A stretch of DNA of 64,000 nucleotides, from contig JACAXG010000125.1 of NCBI GenBank assembly GCA_018881555.1, positions 472,680-536,679 of the forward strand. The letters run 5' to 3'. The notes under the pieces were generated by a model. The model did no database searches, was not told where the DNA came from, and saw only the letters and a list, made by a program, of their open reading frames with translations. A program made the position numbers and the translations under genes. Shown in pieces: positions 33,097 to 45,737 of this stretch. Numbering within the stretch: the first letter of the stretch is position 1; each line of letters begins with the position of its first letter. Source of the stretch: Amblyornis subalaris (taxonomy: Eukaryota > Chordata > Aves > Passeriformes > Ptilonorhynchidae).

Positions 33097-33330
33097 ATCC
33101 AGGGCACTGACTCACAGTACGGTCAAAGTGAGAAAAACCACACTGGAGAAATCGGGAGAAATTCCAGACTTATGTCGATGTCCTGAACAACTCCTGACTG
33201 AAGCTCCTGGGAAATGGCCACGAGGAATGACAAGAACCAACGTGCTGCTGTCATGAGCTGCTGTGCCAGCAAGTTCTCCCCCAAAAGGCAGAGTGGAAAC
33301 ACCTGGATAACTTGGGAATGTGGAAGATTC

Positions 33331-33436
33331 CCACAGAATCCATGAACAGTCTGGGTTGGAAGGGACCAAAAAGCTCATCCTGGTTCCACCCCCTGCCATG
33401 GGGACATTTTCCACCAGCCCAGGTTGCTCATCCACC
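33331..33436 (-). mobile_element. CR1 terminal fragment, antisense
   Basis: Inverted terminus cacagaatccatgaac, ggttggaagggacc, ccccctgccatgggga, ttttccaccagcccaggttgctc. It is diverged and only about 105 bases remain. Confidence 0.8.
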
Positions 33437-34865
33437 ATTCAGGCAGAACTCAAAATCTGGGAGATAAGAGGGAAGAGTGACATTCCAAAGGGCACATCCC
33501 NATCTCCTGGCCTTGCTCAGGGCGCGCCCGATAACACCGACGTGCTCCNTCTTTATTTTGACAAATAAAAAGGACAGAGTGACCACAAACATCCAGAAAA
33601 AAATGAAATTCCAATTGCAGCTGCAGGGCTGGTGATAAATACAAGAGGATTTCCCGCTGGATCCAGGGATGGAGCAGGTTTATATCCACTTACCCATCCC
33701 AATCTCACCACACATGGATTTGCTCATGGATTAAGGGCAGTTGGATGCTTTTCCACCTCCACACCTGTGACAGTGGATCCGTATCCGTGTCCCACCACGG
33801 TGCCAAATGGATCCACTCCTGACTCTTCAGGGCAGCAACACTGGGAAGCCTCAAATTTTGTTTTTAGTGGGAACTCAAAGCCAAGTCTGGGAATGTTCCA
33901 GANTGGTGAAGTGGGAAGGTGGTTCCAGTCCCTCTGGATTTGAACCATCACCNCAAAGGATGTGGCCTGGGTGACCCCCAGCAAGGGGCTGGACTCAGAG
34001 CAGGGATCAGCACATGGAGGAGCTTCCGTGGAGCACAGAAAGGTCAGGACAGGATCTCTGCTCCACTTTTTTAACCTCTGGACAAGCCACTGAATGGAAA
34101 AAGATCTCCCAGGTCCTCCTGGAGTGGTGCCAAACAGATCAGATCAGTCTAAACTTGGGGTTTATTACTTCTCTCTCCCCAAACACTGAAAAGTTGGCAG
34201 GGAACTGTTTTTTAACTTTTAAATTTTTAGATTTTTTAATTTTTAAACCCACATTACACCAATTCCAGAGACTCCTTTCTTGTGCAACCACCACGAGAAG
34301 TTTGAGGACCTGTGGTAGGAGATGGGGAGAGGNCACAAGAGCATGGCCTCTGTCCCAATCCCCAGCTGGTGTCTGCAACAACTGGTTTAGCCTGTGGCTG
34401 NTCCCATTTTTTAGGGATGTTCCCATCTTGGAGCTACACACCTTGTCAGGTCAACAAGATCTCCTTGGCAAAGGCAAAAATGAATTTTTGATGGAATTTG
34501 GAGGTGAGGAGCCCACTCAGAGCACTGGGAACAGGGTGCACTCACTCAGACAAGAACAGTTTTCATCACTGTCCTCAAATCCCANGAGCTTCCCAAAACA
34601 ATAAATTAAGCACAAGCCAGGAGAAATCTGTTAAATTCTGGCTGGAATTAAATGAAATTNAAAAAAAAATTAAATTAAATATTGCTTCATTCCTGCACCA
34701 GCTGCCACAATGCCTTGTTCTATACATACACNGAAATATATACACATATTCCATTTGTTCTGTGCACACAGCAGGTGTTTGGTTTTGGAAAACACTTGGA
34801 AAAGGGGAAATAGAAATGTAAGGCCCCTGCAGGTAACTGGNACAGAGATGGAAGAAAATTAGAGC

Positions 34866-34980
34866 TGGGTACGAATATACAGAAAATATAATAATACAGA
34901 TAATATAATATAGAAATATAGAGAATTTAGAAATAGATATAGAATATCTAAATATATATAGAATATATAGAATTTATTGG
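34866..34980. repeat. AT-rich low-complexity tract
   Basis: About 115 bases made almost only of A and T in atatagaatat-type permutations, in UBE2H intron 3. Confidence 0.85.
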
Positions 34981-37044
34981 AGAAATTGAGGCTCTGGGCA
35001 TATTGAATGTAAATTTTCCAGTTGTGGAATTTGATTATTAACAATCCAGAGGGACCCAGTGCCAGCCTAATATTCCCGCAGATTTTAGCAATAAAATAAA
35101 TAGTAATTGTTAAAGAAATTCCAAGGAACAACTCAGACTCCCAGGTTGTTTCTGCTGCTCCTGTATCCAAGCAGGGTAGGACATTCCCACTCCGAATTTC
35201 CTCCTGTTTGTGGCATCAAAGGGAATTAATCCCTGGCTCTTGGCAGGAGCAGGGAGTGATTAAAACACACAAAATTTACACAAAGTGTCCTCGTGACTCA
35301 GGAGCTCAAACAGCCCTTCCAGAACTCCACAACTCCCCTTTGGAAAAGCAGGAGCAGACAGGGCAGAAAGTTCCCCTGAAGATACTGAATCCCACAGGGA
35401 AGGGAAAAGGAGCAAAGAGGAGCCAGCAGGGGCAGTGAAATCATAAACAGCTCCAAACACTTTGGAGACAGCAAAACTGGAACCAGACATGGAGCCTGGA
35501 AGTGCTTNCTGATAAATGCAGGAATATTTCCATTAACTGACTGAAGCATCAGGAGCAGCAGCATCAGGAAGTTGCTCAGGAGTTGGTTTTGTTCTAAACA
35601 ACTGCTCGAGTTCAATCCTGAAGGTTTGGATATTTAGGGATTCACTCATCCCAAGGGGAGCACTCCAGCCCAGAGCCAAGCTGACAGCCCTACATCTGGC
35701 TCCATTTAATTCCTGCTTTTTCTAGGATGTGCATTTCCCTTTTTACTGCAAGTTGTAGAGCTCTTGTTGGGAAAAACCATNCTGCAAAATATGGGATCTG
35801 TCCGATTCCACAGCAAATCCAGGCAGTGCAGGATGTGATGGAACACCGGGAGAGCTCTCCCAAGGAACTGCTGTTTCCACACAGATCCCAGGATGATTTA
35901 GATCCTTAAGCAGAGCCATTCCCAGTGCCACTTAGCAGGGAACAGCAATAATGGCCCATGTGAGAAGNGCAGGACATAAATACCATGGATATTGGAGGAA
36001 GGAGCTGTGGATGGGAGAAGGGAGCAAAGATTTGTCAGGAAAAGAGCCAAAAAGCTTCTCCTGGAGACAAAGAACATCGTTTGCTCCTTTAGGGATTCAC
36101 AAAACATCCGCACCTTTCCCAAGGACAACTCTGGAATCCACTTAAAAACCCTTTCCTATTCAGGTTTGTACTTTGGGAGAGAACATCAAGTTTCCATGGA
36201 CCTCGTCCTCGGAGCCACGCTGGGATAAAAGCAATTTGAACAGATTAGAAAGGGACTATTAGCCATCATTTTTCTGGAGCACATGGATACGCTCCGAGCC
36301 ATTGGCGTAATTTGCTCCAAAAAAAATTCCACGGTTAAAAAAAAAAAAAGCAAAAAATGCTCAAAAAAGCCACATTATTTACAAAAAGCCCATGCCAGGA
36401 TCAAAGATTTCCTAGGATGGAAGGAATATTTCAGCCTATAGTCCTGGAGGAACAAGGGTGGTGTATTTGCTTTAAGCTTTGGCATAAAAGTGGAATTTAT
36501 TCAAGGAAAAGCTGTTGGATTCCATATTTTCTCCCAGGAGGGACTTACATGGACAATTTGAACTCTGCTGAGAACAGAAACAAGTCCAGGACCTTCTGTN
36601 CCTTTATGGGCTCCATAATCCCTGAAATCCTTCACTTCCACCTCTAAAGATCAGAGATTTCCACAGGAAATTTCTTCCCTACTAACTCCTGTGTTATCCA
36701 GAGCTCAAGNTGGGTTAGGACACTCACGGGAATGGGAGAGAACAGGATCATTTCCAGTGCTCCCAGTTGAGCCAGGATGAAGGTTTGCTCTGGAGTTATG
36801 AGGAATGTCCAAAGCAGAGATAATCGGGATGGCCCAGGAGGCTTCACCCGGTCCTGGCTGTCCAAGATAAGCCAGNCTGGGGCAGCAAAAACCAGGAACC
36901 AAAGGAAAACAAACCTCTCCCTGCAGCCTCTTGGGAGCTTTCCCAAGTTCCTAGTGCTCTCCTTGGAGCTTCCCAGCTTTTCCAGAGCTCTGGTTTGCTA
37001 AGCCAGCTCAGGTCTAGCAAGGATTTTATCCAACCCAAGCTCTG

Positions 37045-37213
37045 GTTTCCAGCAAAAGGCAGATTTTTGGGAACAAAAATGGGGAGTTTTCAGCAAGAGC
37101 TTGAGGAGAAAAAAGGAGATTTTCAGCAAGAGAAAGATTTTGGGAAGAAAAAAGGGGTTTTTTCAGCAAGAGGCAGTTTTTTGGGAAGAAAAAAAGGGGT
37201 TTTTCAGCCACTT
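37045..37213. repeat. 38-40 base minisatellite, four to five copies
   Basis: A unit of ttttcagcaagaggcag, ttttttgggaagaaaaaagggg repeats with small differences. Each unit offers a polypyrimidine-CAG on the plus strand, antisense to UBE2H. A short plus-strand frame (K-K-G-V-F-Q repeats) is an artefact of the unit. Confidence 0.9.
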
Positions 37214-37395
37214 TAACAGAGACTCGTAGGGTGAGGGAAGCTCCCCACGAGGTCTGGGATAAACCAGTGGAAACACTGTGGATTTAAGCAAGGTGAGGGA
37301 TGGAAAATTAAAAGAAAGGCAGAAAAATCAACATTAAAAGGGCCAAACAATTCAGTGACTTGAGCAGGAAACAGTTCCCTGCACATCATCCTGAA

Positions 37396-37520
37396 CCATC
37401 CCTGGAACTGTCCAAGGCCAGGCTGAATGGGGCTTGGAGCAACCTGGGATAGTGGAAGGTCTCAGGGTTGGAACTGGATAAGCTTTAAGGTCCTTTCCAA
37501 CCCCCATCTATTCCATGATT
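37396..37520 (+). mobile_element. CR1 LINE 3' end
   Basis: ccatccctggaactgtccaaggccaggctg, atggggcttggagcaacctgggatagtggaagg, then taaggtcctttccaaccc and attccatgattt. A short deletion removes the ccctgcccatggcag portion. Confidence 0.9.
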
Positions 37521-38683
37521 TAATATTGCCTTGATCTCCATCAGTTTGTGGCATACTTGGGAAGTGGGGAGGGACAAAGGACTGGCAGCAAATAGTGGGA
37601 ATTCACACTTGGAATGACAATATCCAAGAGGAAGTTCCAGAGCTCGCTCAGGAGGAAGAAAAGGCTCCTCAGAGCTGCAGATTTCTGTGTAGTTACTCAG
37701 TTTTCCCATTTCTGGAGTTCACAGAAGGTTTCAAAATATAAAAGGTAATGGAGGGCATATGAACGGCATCATCCTCTCCCAAAAGGCACAATTCCCACTT
37801 GGAACAGATGATTTCTCACCCCTCAGAGCTCTCAAATAAAATCTTAGCCTAAGGGGTTATTTTAAGGAAGCAGCCAGCACTTGTCAGCTCCAAAGGAGGA
37901 TGTTGATGTTGGAATGGGCCCATCCCACTGAGTCCAACNCTCCCAGTGGAGTTTCCACACTGGTTCTCCTCAGGCAGCTCTCCCCATTCCTTGGAATCCT
38001 GTGGTGGCTGAGTCTGAAACACACCCCTCTGACACAGAGGTGACACTTATTTCATCAGCCAGAACAGAGACATTGGAACTTCCTGCATCTGCTCCACTTT
38101 TCCAAGCAATATTGGCTATTTTATTTAGTCCTTCAGGGATTGGGATAAATTTGGGTGCCGAGGTGGCTTCCTGTTATCCCAGGACAACGATAGGATGGAT
38201 CCAGGCTAAAAACCATTTCCTAATCAAATTTCCTATTTGTTTTCCAAGGTGAAACAAGCCTGAGCAGTCAAGCCAGCATTTTTTCTGGTGATAAATCCCT
38301 GCTCCTGAGTTTTTCCACATATGCACTCCCTGCTCCAAGAGGATGGAGGCTTCAGTGGAAGACCTTCCATCCACTCTTGGACAGAAAATCCCAAAATTTG
38401 GATTCACCCCAAGACCATGAACATTGTGGGTTCTGCTCCACCACACCAGTGGAATTATTATTAAAAAAAGCACATGGGAGAGAGATTTAACTGATCAACA
38501 CACAAATATGTGGCCAAATCCCATTCCCAGCTCCTACTGCTTCCAAAGCCCAAACTTCCTCTCTGCTTGGGATCTGACAAAAACATTTTGCGACTTTAAG
38601 GTCTCATATTGCACTGGTACAACTCCACCTGCAAAGTTTAAGCAGAAATAACACGATTTTGATGGAAAGTGAGTATTTGTTAC

Positions 38684-38758
38684 CTATAGACGGGGATTTG
38701 AAGGGATATTTGTCAGGAAGGTCGACTCTAACTTTCCATACTCCACCTTCATACGGTG
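38684..38758 (-). CDS. UBE2H: UBE2H exon 3
   Basis: The 75-nt exon lies between ccttgcag and gtaac. CA completes Thr; 24 codons read [24 protein letters not shown], with the last base starting Gly. The PYEGG and FP/FK-SP motifs belong to the UBC beta-sheet core common to E2 enzymes. Phase matches exons 2 and 4. Confidence 0.98.
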
Positions 38759-39356
38759 CTGCAAGGGAAGAAAAGCAGGAATTAGACACTTCACAGCTGA
38801 GGAGAGGATAAATAGAACCAGAGCATTTAGGAAAATACATCTCTGGAATAATACAAGGCTCCACTGGGGGTGAGATTTCCCAGCAAATCTCCTATGGGAA
38901 AAGCCTTTTTCCTGCTCTGCCTGAGCAGATTTTAACTGATACTGGAAAAGATCTCGGCACAAAGACACCGGAGCCTTATTAAAAACAGGGACTTTGGGAT
39001 CATCTCCTTACCTTTGGAGATGTTGCTAAATTAAGGTGGAAAAGCCATTTTAATGACAACTCCACAGAAATCCCCACGATTGATGCAAAACTTGTGAGCT
39101 GGGTCTAGAAAAGCTCAGGGATGCTGAAGCCCAGAGTTTTCCAGAGGCAGCACCCAGCTCTGCCAGCCCCAAGGAGGAGGTGTATCCATGTCCATGCTCA
39201 CAGCTGGATTCTCCCCACCCTTCAGAAAGCAGCTACCCTGGATTTCTCACCCCCTCCTTAGATTTGCTCATCTCTTCCACTCTGGAATGTCACTTCCCTG
39301 TTCCCCACCAAGAGCCATGGGCTTGTTTTTCTGGAAAGGCTGGGTCACAAACTTAC
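38759..39356 (-). other. UBE2H: UBE2H intron 2
   Basis: A 598-base intron, gtaagt to ccttgcag, in AT-moderate unique sequence. Nothing else is recognised. Confidence 0.93.
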
Positions 39357-39433
39357 TTCCTTGTGGTCCATAAAACTTCACGACAAATTCGTTGAGTCCT
39401 CCTAAGATTGTGACTTCGTGTTTGCTCTCAATC
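39357..39433 (-). CDS. UBE2H: UBE2H exon 2
   Basis: The 77-nt exon lies between ctgtaccag and gtaagt. One base completes Leu; 25 codons begin [12 protein letters not shown] and end [10 protein letters not shown], with one base of Thr. This is the N-terminal part of the UBC fold. The preceding exon, encoding about 18 N-terminal residues, is not found between here and 64000. With a 53-nt first coding exon the total would be 552 nt, the family length of 183 residues plus stop. Confidence 0.98.
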
Positions 39434-39954
39434 CTGGTACAGCAAGTCAAGGAAAAACATTGAATTCGGGAAGCAAGACCCATTTACTTGGATACAAGGA
39501 ACTTGCTCAAAGCCTGTCGACCCAAATATTCAAAACATCCCAAGCCCAACATGGAATTTCAGGGTCCTGACACATCTAAGTGACCACAGCACCACAATGA
39601 CATTTGTAAAAACCAATTCGCCACCCTCCCCTGCCCTGAGGAATCTTGGGATGAATCCTCAGAGCTGCTCAGTTTTCCATCTCCTCCCGCATTCAGGAGA
39701 GCGCTGGGTCCCTACCAGCGACGTGTTTGAAATAAAAGCAATTCAGGCTGCTGAAAGTCCCTGCTCCGATGAATTCCCATTCTCCCCGGCTGCCTCCGGA
39801 GCTGTCGGAGGCCTCCCACAGCTCCCATGCAAATCATGGCAATCTCATGTTAATTTGACTTGCAAGACCAAAAAACTCCTGAGTCTTGGGAGCGACGGCA
39901 CAAGGGGGAGACTGCGGCGTGAAAAGAACAACTGGAAGAATCAAAGCGCCTCGG

Positions 39955-40013
39955 GAAGGAGGGAATACAAAGGGAAAGGCAAGTGGGAAGAAGGGAATAC
40001 AAAGGGAAAGGCA
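39955..40013. repeat. tandem duplication of about 29 bases
   Basis: gaagg(a)gggaatacaaagggaaaggcaag occurs twice in direct succession. Confidence 0.85.
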
Positions 40014-41599
40014 AGGAATCTTCATTCCGAGCAGGGCTCCGTTAAGACAATTAGCACTGATGTTTCAGCACCAAAGCTGGCTGAGGAATTCTGCTGTAAA
40101 TCAGGGTTAATGGATTGGGAATAATACCCTACAGCAATTACCTTTCATCAATAGTCTTGATACNAATTACAAGGGAAGCAGGAAAAAAATCAAAGGTTTA
40201 TTCCCACCTGAACTTCAGCTCTGCACCACCAAGGCCNCTCCCATTTGAGGGAAGGGGACACNGAATATTTAATATAAGATCCTTCACATCACAGCAGGAG
40301 CTTGGCAGAAATGCTCCTGCTACAGGGAACTAAAGCCAGATTGCCTTTTTTCCCCTCCCTATTTTTCACTCAGATGGAAAAGNTTTTCTGCTTTCATGGC
40401 ACAAAGTTTGCCCAGGATTGCAGGAATTCCACAGTCCCTGCCTTGGACCTTCATGGCACTCACTGAATTAATCCCTGCCCACCAGGAAAAGAACTAGCAC
40501 CAGGAACAAAGAATTCCCACCTCAGATCCTTGATCTTGAATNACAATCTATGAAATCAGCTGAAGGTGCCTCACAAAGGGCTTTAAGAGGCTCCTGCATC
40601 CCGAAGCGCCGATTCCATGCCGGCAGCTTGCATAAGGAGATCCAAGTCCCATCTGCAGCCTCCGTTAGGAGATTTATTACAGTTCCTTAAGTACAATGAC
40701 TCCCAGATTGGACAGAGTTTTCCCACAGTGTCGGCTCCAAAAGAGTTTGGACACAACCACCTCCTTCCCCTCATTCTCATGGNGAGAGGGAAAAGTTTAT
40801 GGCCGTTTGTTTTGGCTCCGGAGTTTTCTTGGTTCAGCAGAAGCTGCTCTGCCCTAAAATTCCATGGCAAGGAGCTCGCTGCACCCGGCAGTCACCCAGG
40901 AGCAGCTCACAAAGGGCAGATGGAAACCTAAATGCCCTCAGTGCAANTGATTTCCCTGCTAAAATCCAACGGGAATCTCTGGGAAAAGCGACATCCCTCC
41001 AGGTTTGCNGAGAGCAGCCTCGCAACGAAGCGTCGTGGTTTCAGTCCTGATGTTGAGGGACATTTGTCACCAGATCTTTTCATGTCACTCAGTACCATGA
41101 CAGTAAGCTTTAAAATTTGATTCCTTAGAAAATGTAGCACTGGATAACTATTCCAGGTTCCCAAACTCTCACACAATCCCGCTGTGTACGATGATGGCCT
41201 GGAAAAACGTTTAATCCCGAAGGATTTTCACTCTTGCAGCAGCTTCATGGATCAGGTTAAATACAAATGGTTTTACTTCAGACTAAATCAAGTCCTGTTT
41301 AATAAAAACCAGCTCTCCCAGCCCAATCCTGAGCAGCTCCAGCTTGGATGCTCCNTGGCTTTGCAAGTTAATGCTGACCGTAAATTAAAGCTGAGTTTTC
41401 CACACTCAGACTCAATCCTGGTGTTCACAAATTCAAAAAATATTCATGAGCCACACAGGGCCATATTTGAACACTGCTCCTGTTTTGGCAGACCTAAAAT
41501 TCCTACCAAAAAAACAGTGAGTGAATTAGGTTCTTGAAAGGGAGAAATATTGGGATGAAAGCTTTGGGAACAATCACATCNTTTATCNACACNATANAA

Positions 41600-41810
41600 G
41601 AAATTCCTGGCTGGGAGGGTGGGCAGGCCCTGGCACAGGTTGCCCAGAGAAGCTGTGGCTGTCCCTGGATCCCTAGGAGTGTCCAAGGCCACGCTGGACA
41701 GGGCCTGGAACAACCTGGGATAGTGGAAGGTGTCCCTGCCCATGGCAGGGGTGGAACCAGATGGGCTTTAATGTCCCTTCCCACCCGAACCATTCCATCA
41801 TTCCATGATT
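41600..41810 (+). mobile_element. CR1 LINE 3' end
   Basis: ggctgggagggtgggcaggccctggcacaggttgcccagagaagctgtgg, aagtgtccaaggccacgctgg, ggatagtggaaggtgtccctgcccatggcagggg, ending in attccatcattccatgatt. Several n positions lie at its 5' border. Confidence 0.93.
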
Positions 41811-44800
41811 GAGGACAGACTGAAAATAAAATGGATTTCAGCAATAAAGCCCTTGTATCAACACAGGAAATCTCCGCATTAGCAGAAATGAGGAAGCTGG
41901 GAAAGCNCTCTTTCCTTGGAATGAGGTGAATTCCAGGTGAGCTCCCAGTTGCTAACACAAGTGGGGTGAACCATCTGCCCTCTCCCTTCACCAAGGCAGA
42001 GATGCCCAGGAATCTGAAATCTTGGGATCCCAATGACAAAACAGTTGAGAGCCCTCCTGGGAGAAGTGCATGGAGCTGTTACAGAAAGAACAGCTACACC
42101 CTACAAGCTCTTTCCATCTCCAGAAATTCTTCAGGAAAGGCAACACTTATNGCAGAAGCTGGGACTCTGGGAAATCCAGGAATCAGAGACAGACCTCAAG
42201 GCTCCTCCATCCCACAAAGCTGTCCAGCAGCCCAAGGGAAAAGCACAGGGAGACAGCAGAAGGCATCGGACACGTTCGGAGCAGTGTCCAGAGAAAGCTC
42301 CACCATAATTCCCGGTGATGGATCTGGGAGCGAAGAACTCAGGCTTGGATCCAACTATTTCCTCAGCTCACACTGAATTTTTGCCATAAAAGTCTTACAT
42401 CCAAATCCCAGACAAATCCTGTCCCAAACATGCCAGGAATTAATCAGCAGGCTTGGATCCAGGAGCAGTGGCCTGTTTGGAGACCCACAATCCTCAAGGG
42501 ACCCAGTTGTGCTCAGAGCACAAGGAATCTCCTCTCCTGCATTCCNAGCTGGATGGGTTCTGGTGCTGGATCCTGCAGCAATGCCAGGGAAATCCCAGGA
42601 AGGAGAAATGCTCCTGGACTTCAGCAAACTGAGCACACCTTTGGGAANGCCCAAGAAAAGAGCATCTATTTGGAGCAAGATTCCCACAATTAAGGNGACC
42701 TCTGCATGTTTCTCCTGGGATTGCTACGTTTGTGTCCAGAATTTCCAGCCACCTCTTCCATTTGCTACTGATGTGCATCCANGCAGAAAGCAGCCAGGAA
42801 TTCAACCACACATCCAGAATTTTTAGGGAAGACCACAATCCCTTCACCTTTTAGTCCACCCTGTCCAGNTGAATCCCTCTGTGCCCACATTCCCTCTCCC
42901 TGCACCTTTCATCAGTCAGATTTACAAAAAACCAAGCAATTAATGGATAAAGACTTTAAAATTCCTGATTCCAGGGGTTCATCCTGGAAGGAGCACTTGT
43001 CCNCACATCAGGACAAGGAGTTAAGATCAGACCTACAAACCCAGCCTGTAACACATCCCACGCCCTAAAATGCTTAACAACCATCACCCAAATCCCTTAC
43101 AAGACTTTTGGCCTTGCTGCTTTTATCTCCTTATCACCTCAGGATGCCAATTCGACCTCGTGCCAAAAAAAGCCAGTGGAAAAGTCAAGGGAAAAGAGAA
43201 AAATCTGGATNTGAGTCAGGTTTCTAAGTTCAAAAGCCACAGAAACAAGAAGCAAATCCCAAGTACCTGAAGATAAATTATTTTAGTCCCAAGATTATCA
43301 AGAGAATTTTAACAACAGTAGATGTTGGGAATATTTAGAAGATGCCGTGGAAGCTTGTTTTCAAATATCAGCTTGGAAGGGGTTGCTAGGAGAGAGCCAA
43401 GGGAATTTTTCAGACTCCCCATACAGTGCCTGAAATGTGCCAGAAGCTCCAAGGCCAATGGTGCCATGGATTTGCATGACAGGAACATCCCAGCTCCCTC
43501 CTGGGATCAAGGCTCTTCTCTTCAGAGTTGAACTTGTAGGAAATTGTTCCTCCAGTCAGAATGAAAAGCAATTTAAAGCATTTTGCCTTTTCTATAAGAT
43601 AAAACCCACACAAAACCTTTCTGGAGAGCAAGGAACTTCCCAACCATCAGTCAGGAATAACCAGCCACTGCGGATTTGCCTGTTCCAGGGTCAAATTCCC
43701 ATTTCCTCATCCTCCTGCAGGGCCACCCACCACTGTAAGGCTGGATCTCCCCTGCTGCAATCAAAAAANATTTGTTAGGATTTGATTTCACACCCAGATC
43801 TCCCCAAATCCCAGATGAACATCACGGCCAACAGATGGTCTGTCTGTTCACAGGGTTGAGTGGCTTTTTCCTGGCAAACATTTAGCCTGGGGAAAAAAAA
43901 AAATCCTTTCATTAAGTTTCTTTAAAATTAACAGAAGTTACAAGCTTGGGAAAATGAGTTTTCCAGCTAAAAATATTTCACTGAAAACACAGNGAGCAAC
44001 ACGAATGGTCACGAGCAGCCTGATCCAAAGAGGGGGATGGAGCAGGGAGCTGGAATATCNCATGGAAAAATAAAGTTGTGGATTTATCTGGGGCTCACAG
44101 CTGAAGTCAGAGGGGTCAATGGTCATGATGAGGAATCAAGTCCTTCCTAAGGATCTCTGCCATGTCCTCTCTTATTTAAACTTATCTGCAGGTGAAGAAC
44201 CTCAGCANAGAAGACATCCTGAGGGAAAATCCTAACACCACACCAGAATATGTTTTAAAAAAAAGAAGAAATCATCCAGCTCTGCCACCTAAGCAGAGAA
44301 CCCATTTTTGAGCACAGAACTTGCTGTATTTGTGATAAAAGGTGGNTTAAAAACGAGATTAACACTCAGACAGCTGATTTTTACCATTGTGAAGAGCTTT
44401 ACGAGCGACAGAAACTGGAGGTGTCAGAGGTGTGAATTCTTCTGAAGTCTTTGCAAGCAGCATTTTGCAAAGAAATTACCTCTATTAGTGCAACTGATGG
44501 TTATTCATGTTTATTTTCTTACAAAGGCAGATGAGCTCCAGTCTCAGCAACACCGAATTCCCTGCAAGGAGCCTTGAGGATTTACGGAGTTCCCACGTGG
44601 GCAGCAAAGGGCAAGTTCAGCTCAGTCCCCTCCCTGCCTCCAAGCCTTTGGAAGCTGCTTTGCCTCCTCCAAACTCCCTCCTTTCCCTGAGGCAACACCC
44701 CTGAGGTGCCAGTCGTGCACGTGAAACCAGAGCCAGCACCGGGGCTTTGATGCTTTGAGCATCCGGAATATTTATCCCTATTTTCCCCAAGTCCCTGCCC

Positions 44801-45194
44801 GTTACTCACGTTTAACTTCCATCAGGCTCCTCTATCCCTGCAGGACACCAGAAAAAAGGACACTTAGAAGTAGAAAAGGCAAAAAAAACCTGAGTTCTTC
44901 AAGCAGCAAGATGTGGATTTTTAGCACCTCATTTGTTGCAAATTTCTTGAGAATTCCAGGCTAAAACTATTCTGATATTAAAATCCATGGGTTTTCCCTC
45001 GAGCCAGGTATTCTCGTTGCCACAGGGCACCCTCACAGTTTCTAACTTTAAGCAAAAAGGGTTTTCTNGCACCAAACCCACGTCTGTCATTTGCCAAGGA
45101 TGTTCTGTTGCACAGTTCCTGGGACAACACCACTGGGGCAACCTGTGGTTTATCATCCCATACCTGGGGTAAATCCCTACCTTCCTTTGTCTGG

Positions 45195-45737
45195 ATTGTC
45201 CCTCTACTCTGCCCTTGTGAAACCCCACCTGGAGAACTGGATCCAGCTCTGGGGTCCTCAGCACAAGAAAGACTTGGAGCTGCTGGAGCCAGTCCAGAGG
45301 AGGCCACGGAGCTGCTCCAAGGGCTGGAGCCCCTCTGCTCTGGAGCCAGGGTAGGAGAGCTGGGGGTGTTCACCTGGAGAAGAGAAGGCTCCAGGGAGAC
45401 CTCAGAGCCCCTTCCAGGGCCTAAAGGGGCTCCAGGAGAGCTGGAGAGGGACTTGGGACAAGGGATGGAGGGACAGGACACAGGGAATGGCTTCCCACTG
45501 CCAGACGGCAGGGATNGATGGGATCTTGGGAAGGAATTCCTGCTGGGAGGATGGGGAGGCCNTGGCACAGGGTGCCCAGAGAAGCTGTGGCTGCCCCTGG
45601 ATACCTGGAAGTGTCCAAGGCCAGGCTGGACAGGGCTTGGAGCAACCTGGGATAGTGGAAGGTGTCCCTGTCCACGGCATGGGGTGGCATTGGATGTTTA
45701 AGGGCCCTTCCAACCCAAACCATTCCATGATTCTNTG
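45195..45737 (+). mobile_element. CR1 LINE 3' portion, longest copy in the window
   Basis: About 540 bases of sense CR1. It runs from gaaaccccacctggagaactggatccagctctggggtcctc through gagccagtccagaggaggccacgg and gctccaagggctggagcccctctg. It continues with gaagagaaggctccagggagacctcag, gagaagctgtggctgcccctgg and ggtgtccctgtccacgg, ending in attccatgattct. The first part corresponds to the end of ORF2 and the start of the 3' UTR; the frame is broken. Confidence 0.94.

Larger units (their letters stand above)
29903..38683 (-). other. UBE2H: UBE2H intron 3
   Basis: An 8.8-kb intron with gtaac donor (complement of 38679-38683) and ccttgcag acceptor. It contains antisense CR1 fragments at 32861-33096 and 33331-33436, a plus-strand CR1 at 37396-37520, an AT-only tract near 34866-34980, a minisatellite at 37045-37213, and a duplicated block at 32076/33543. 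No gene is embedded on either strand that I can recognise. Confidence 0.9.

Noticed and set aside
45108..45701. A 197-residue plus-strand frame
   Set aside because: It is CR1 LINE sequence read in one frame; the same frame type recurs at other CR1 copies.
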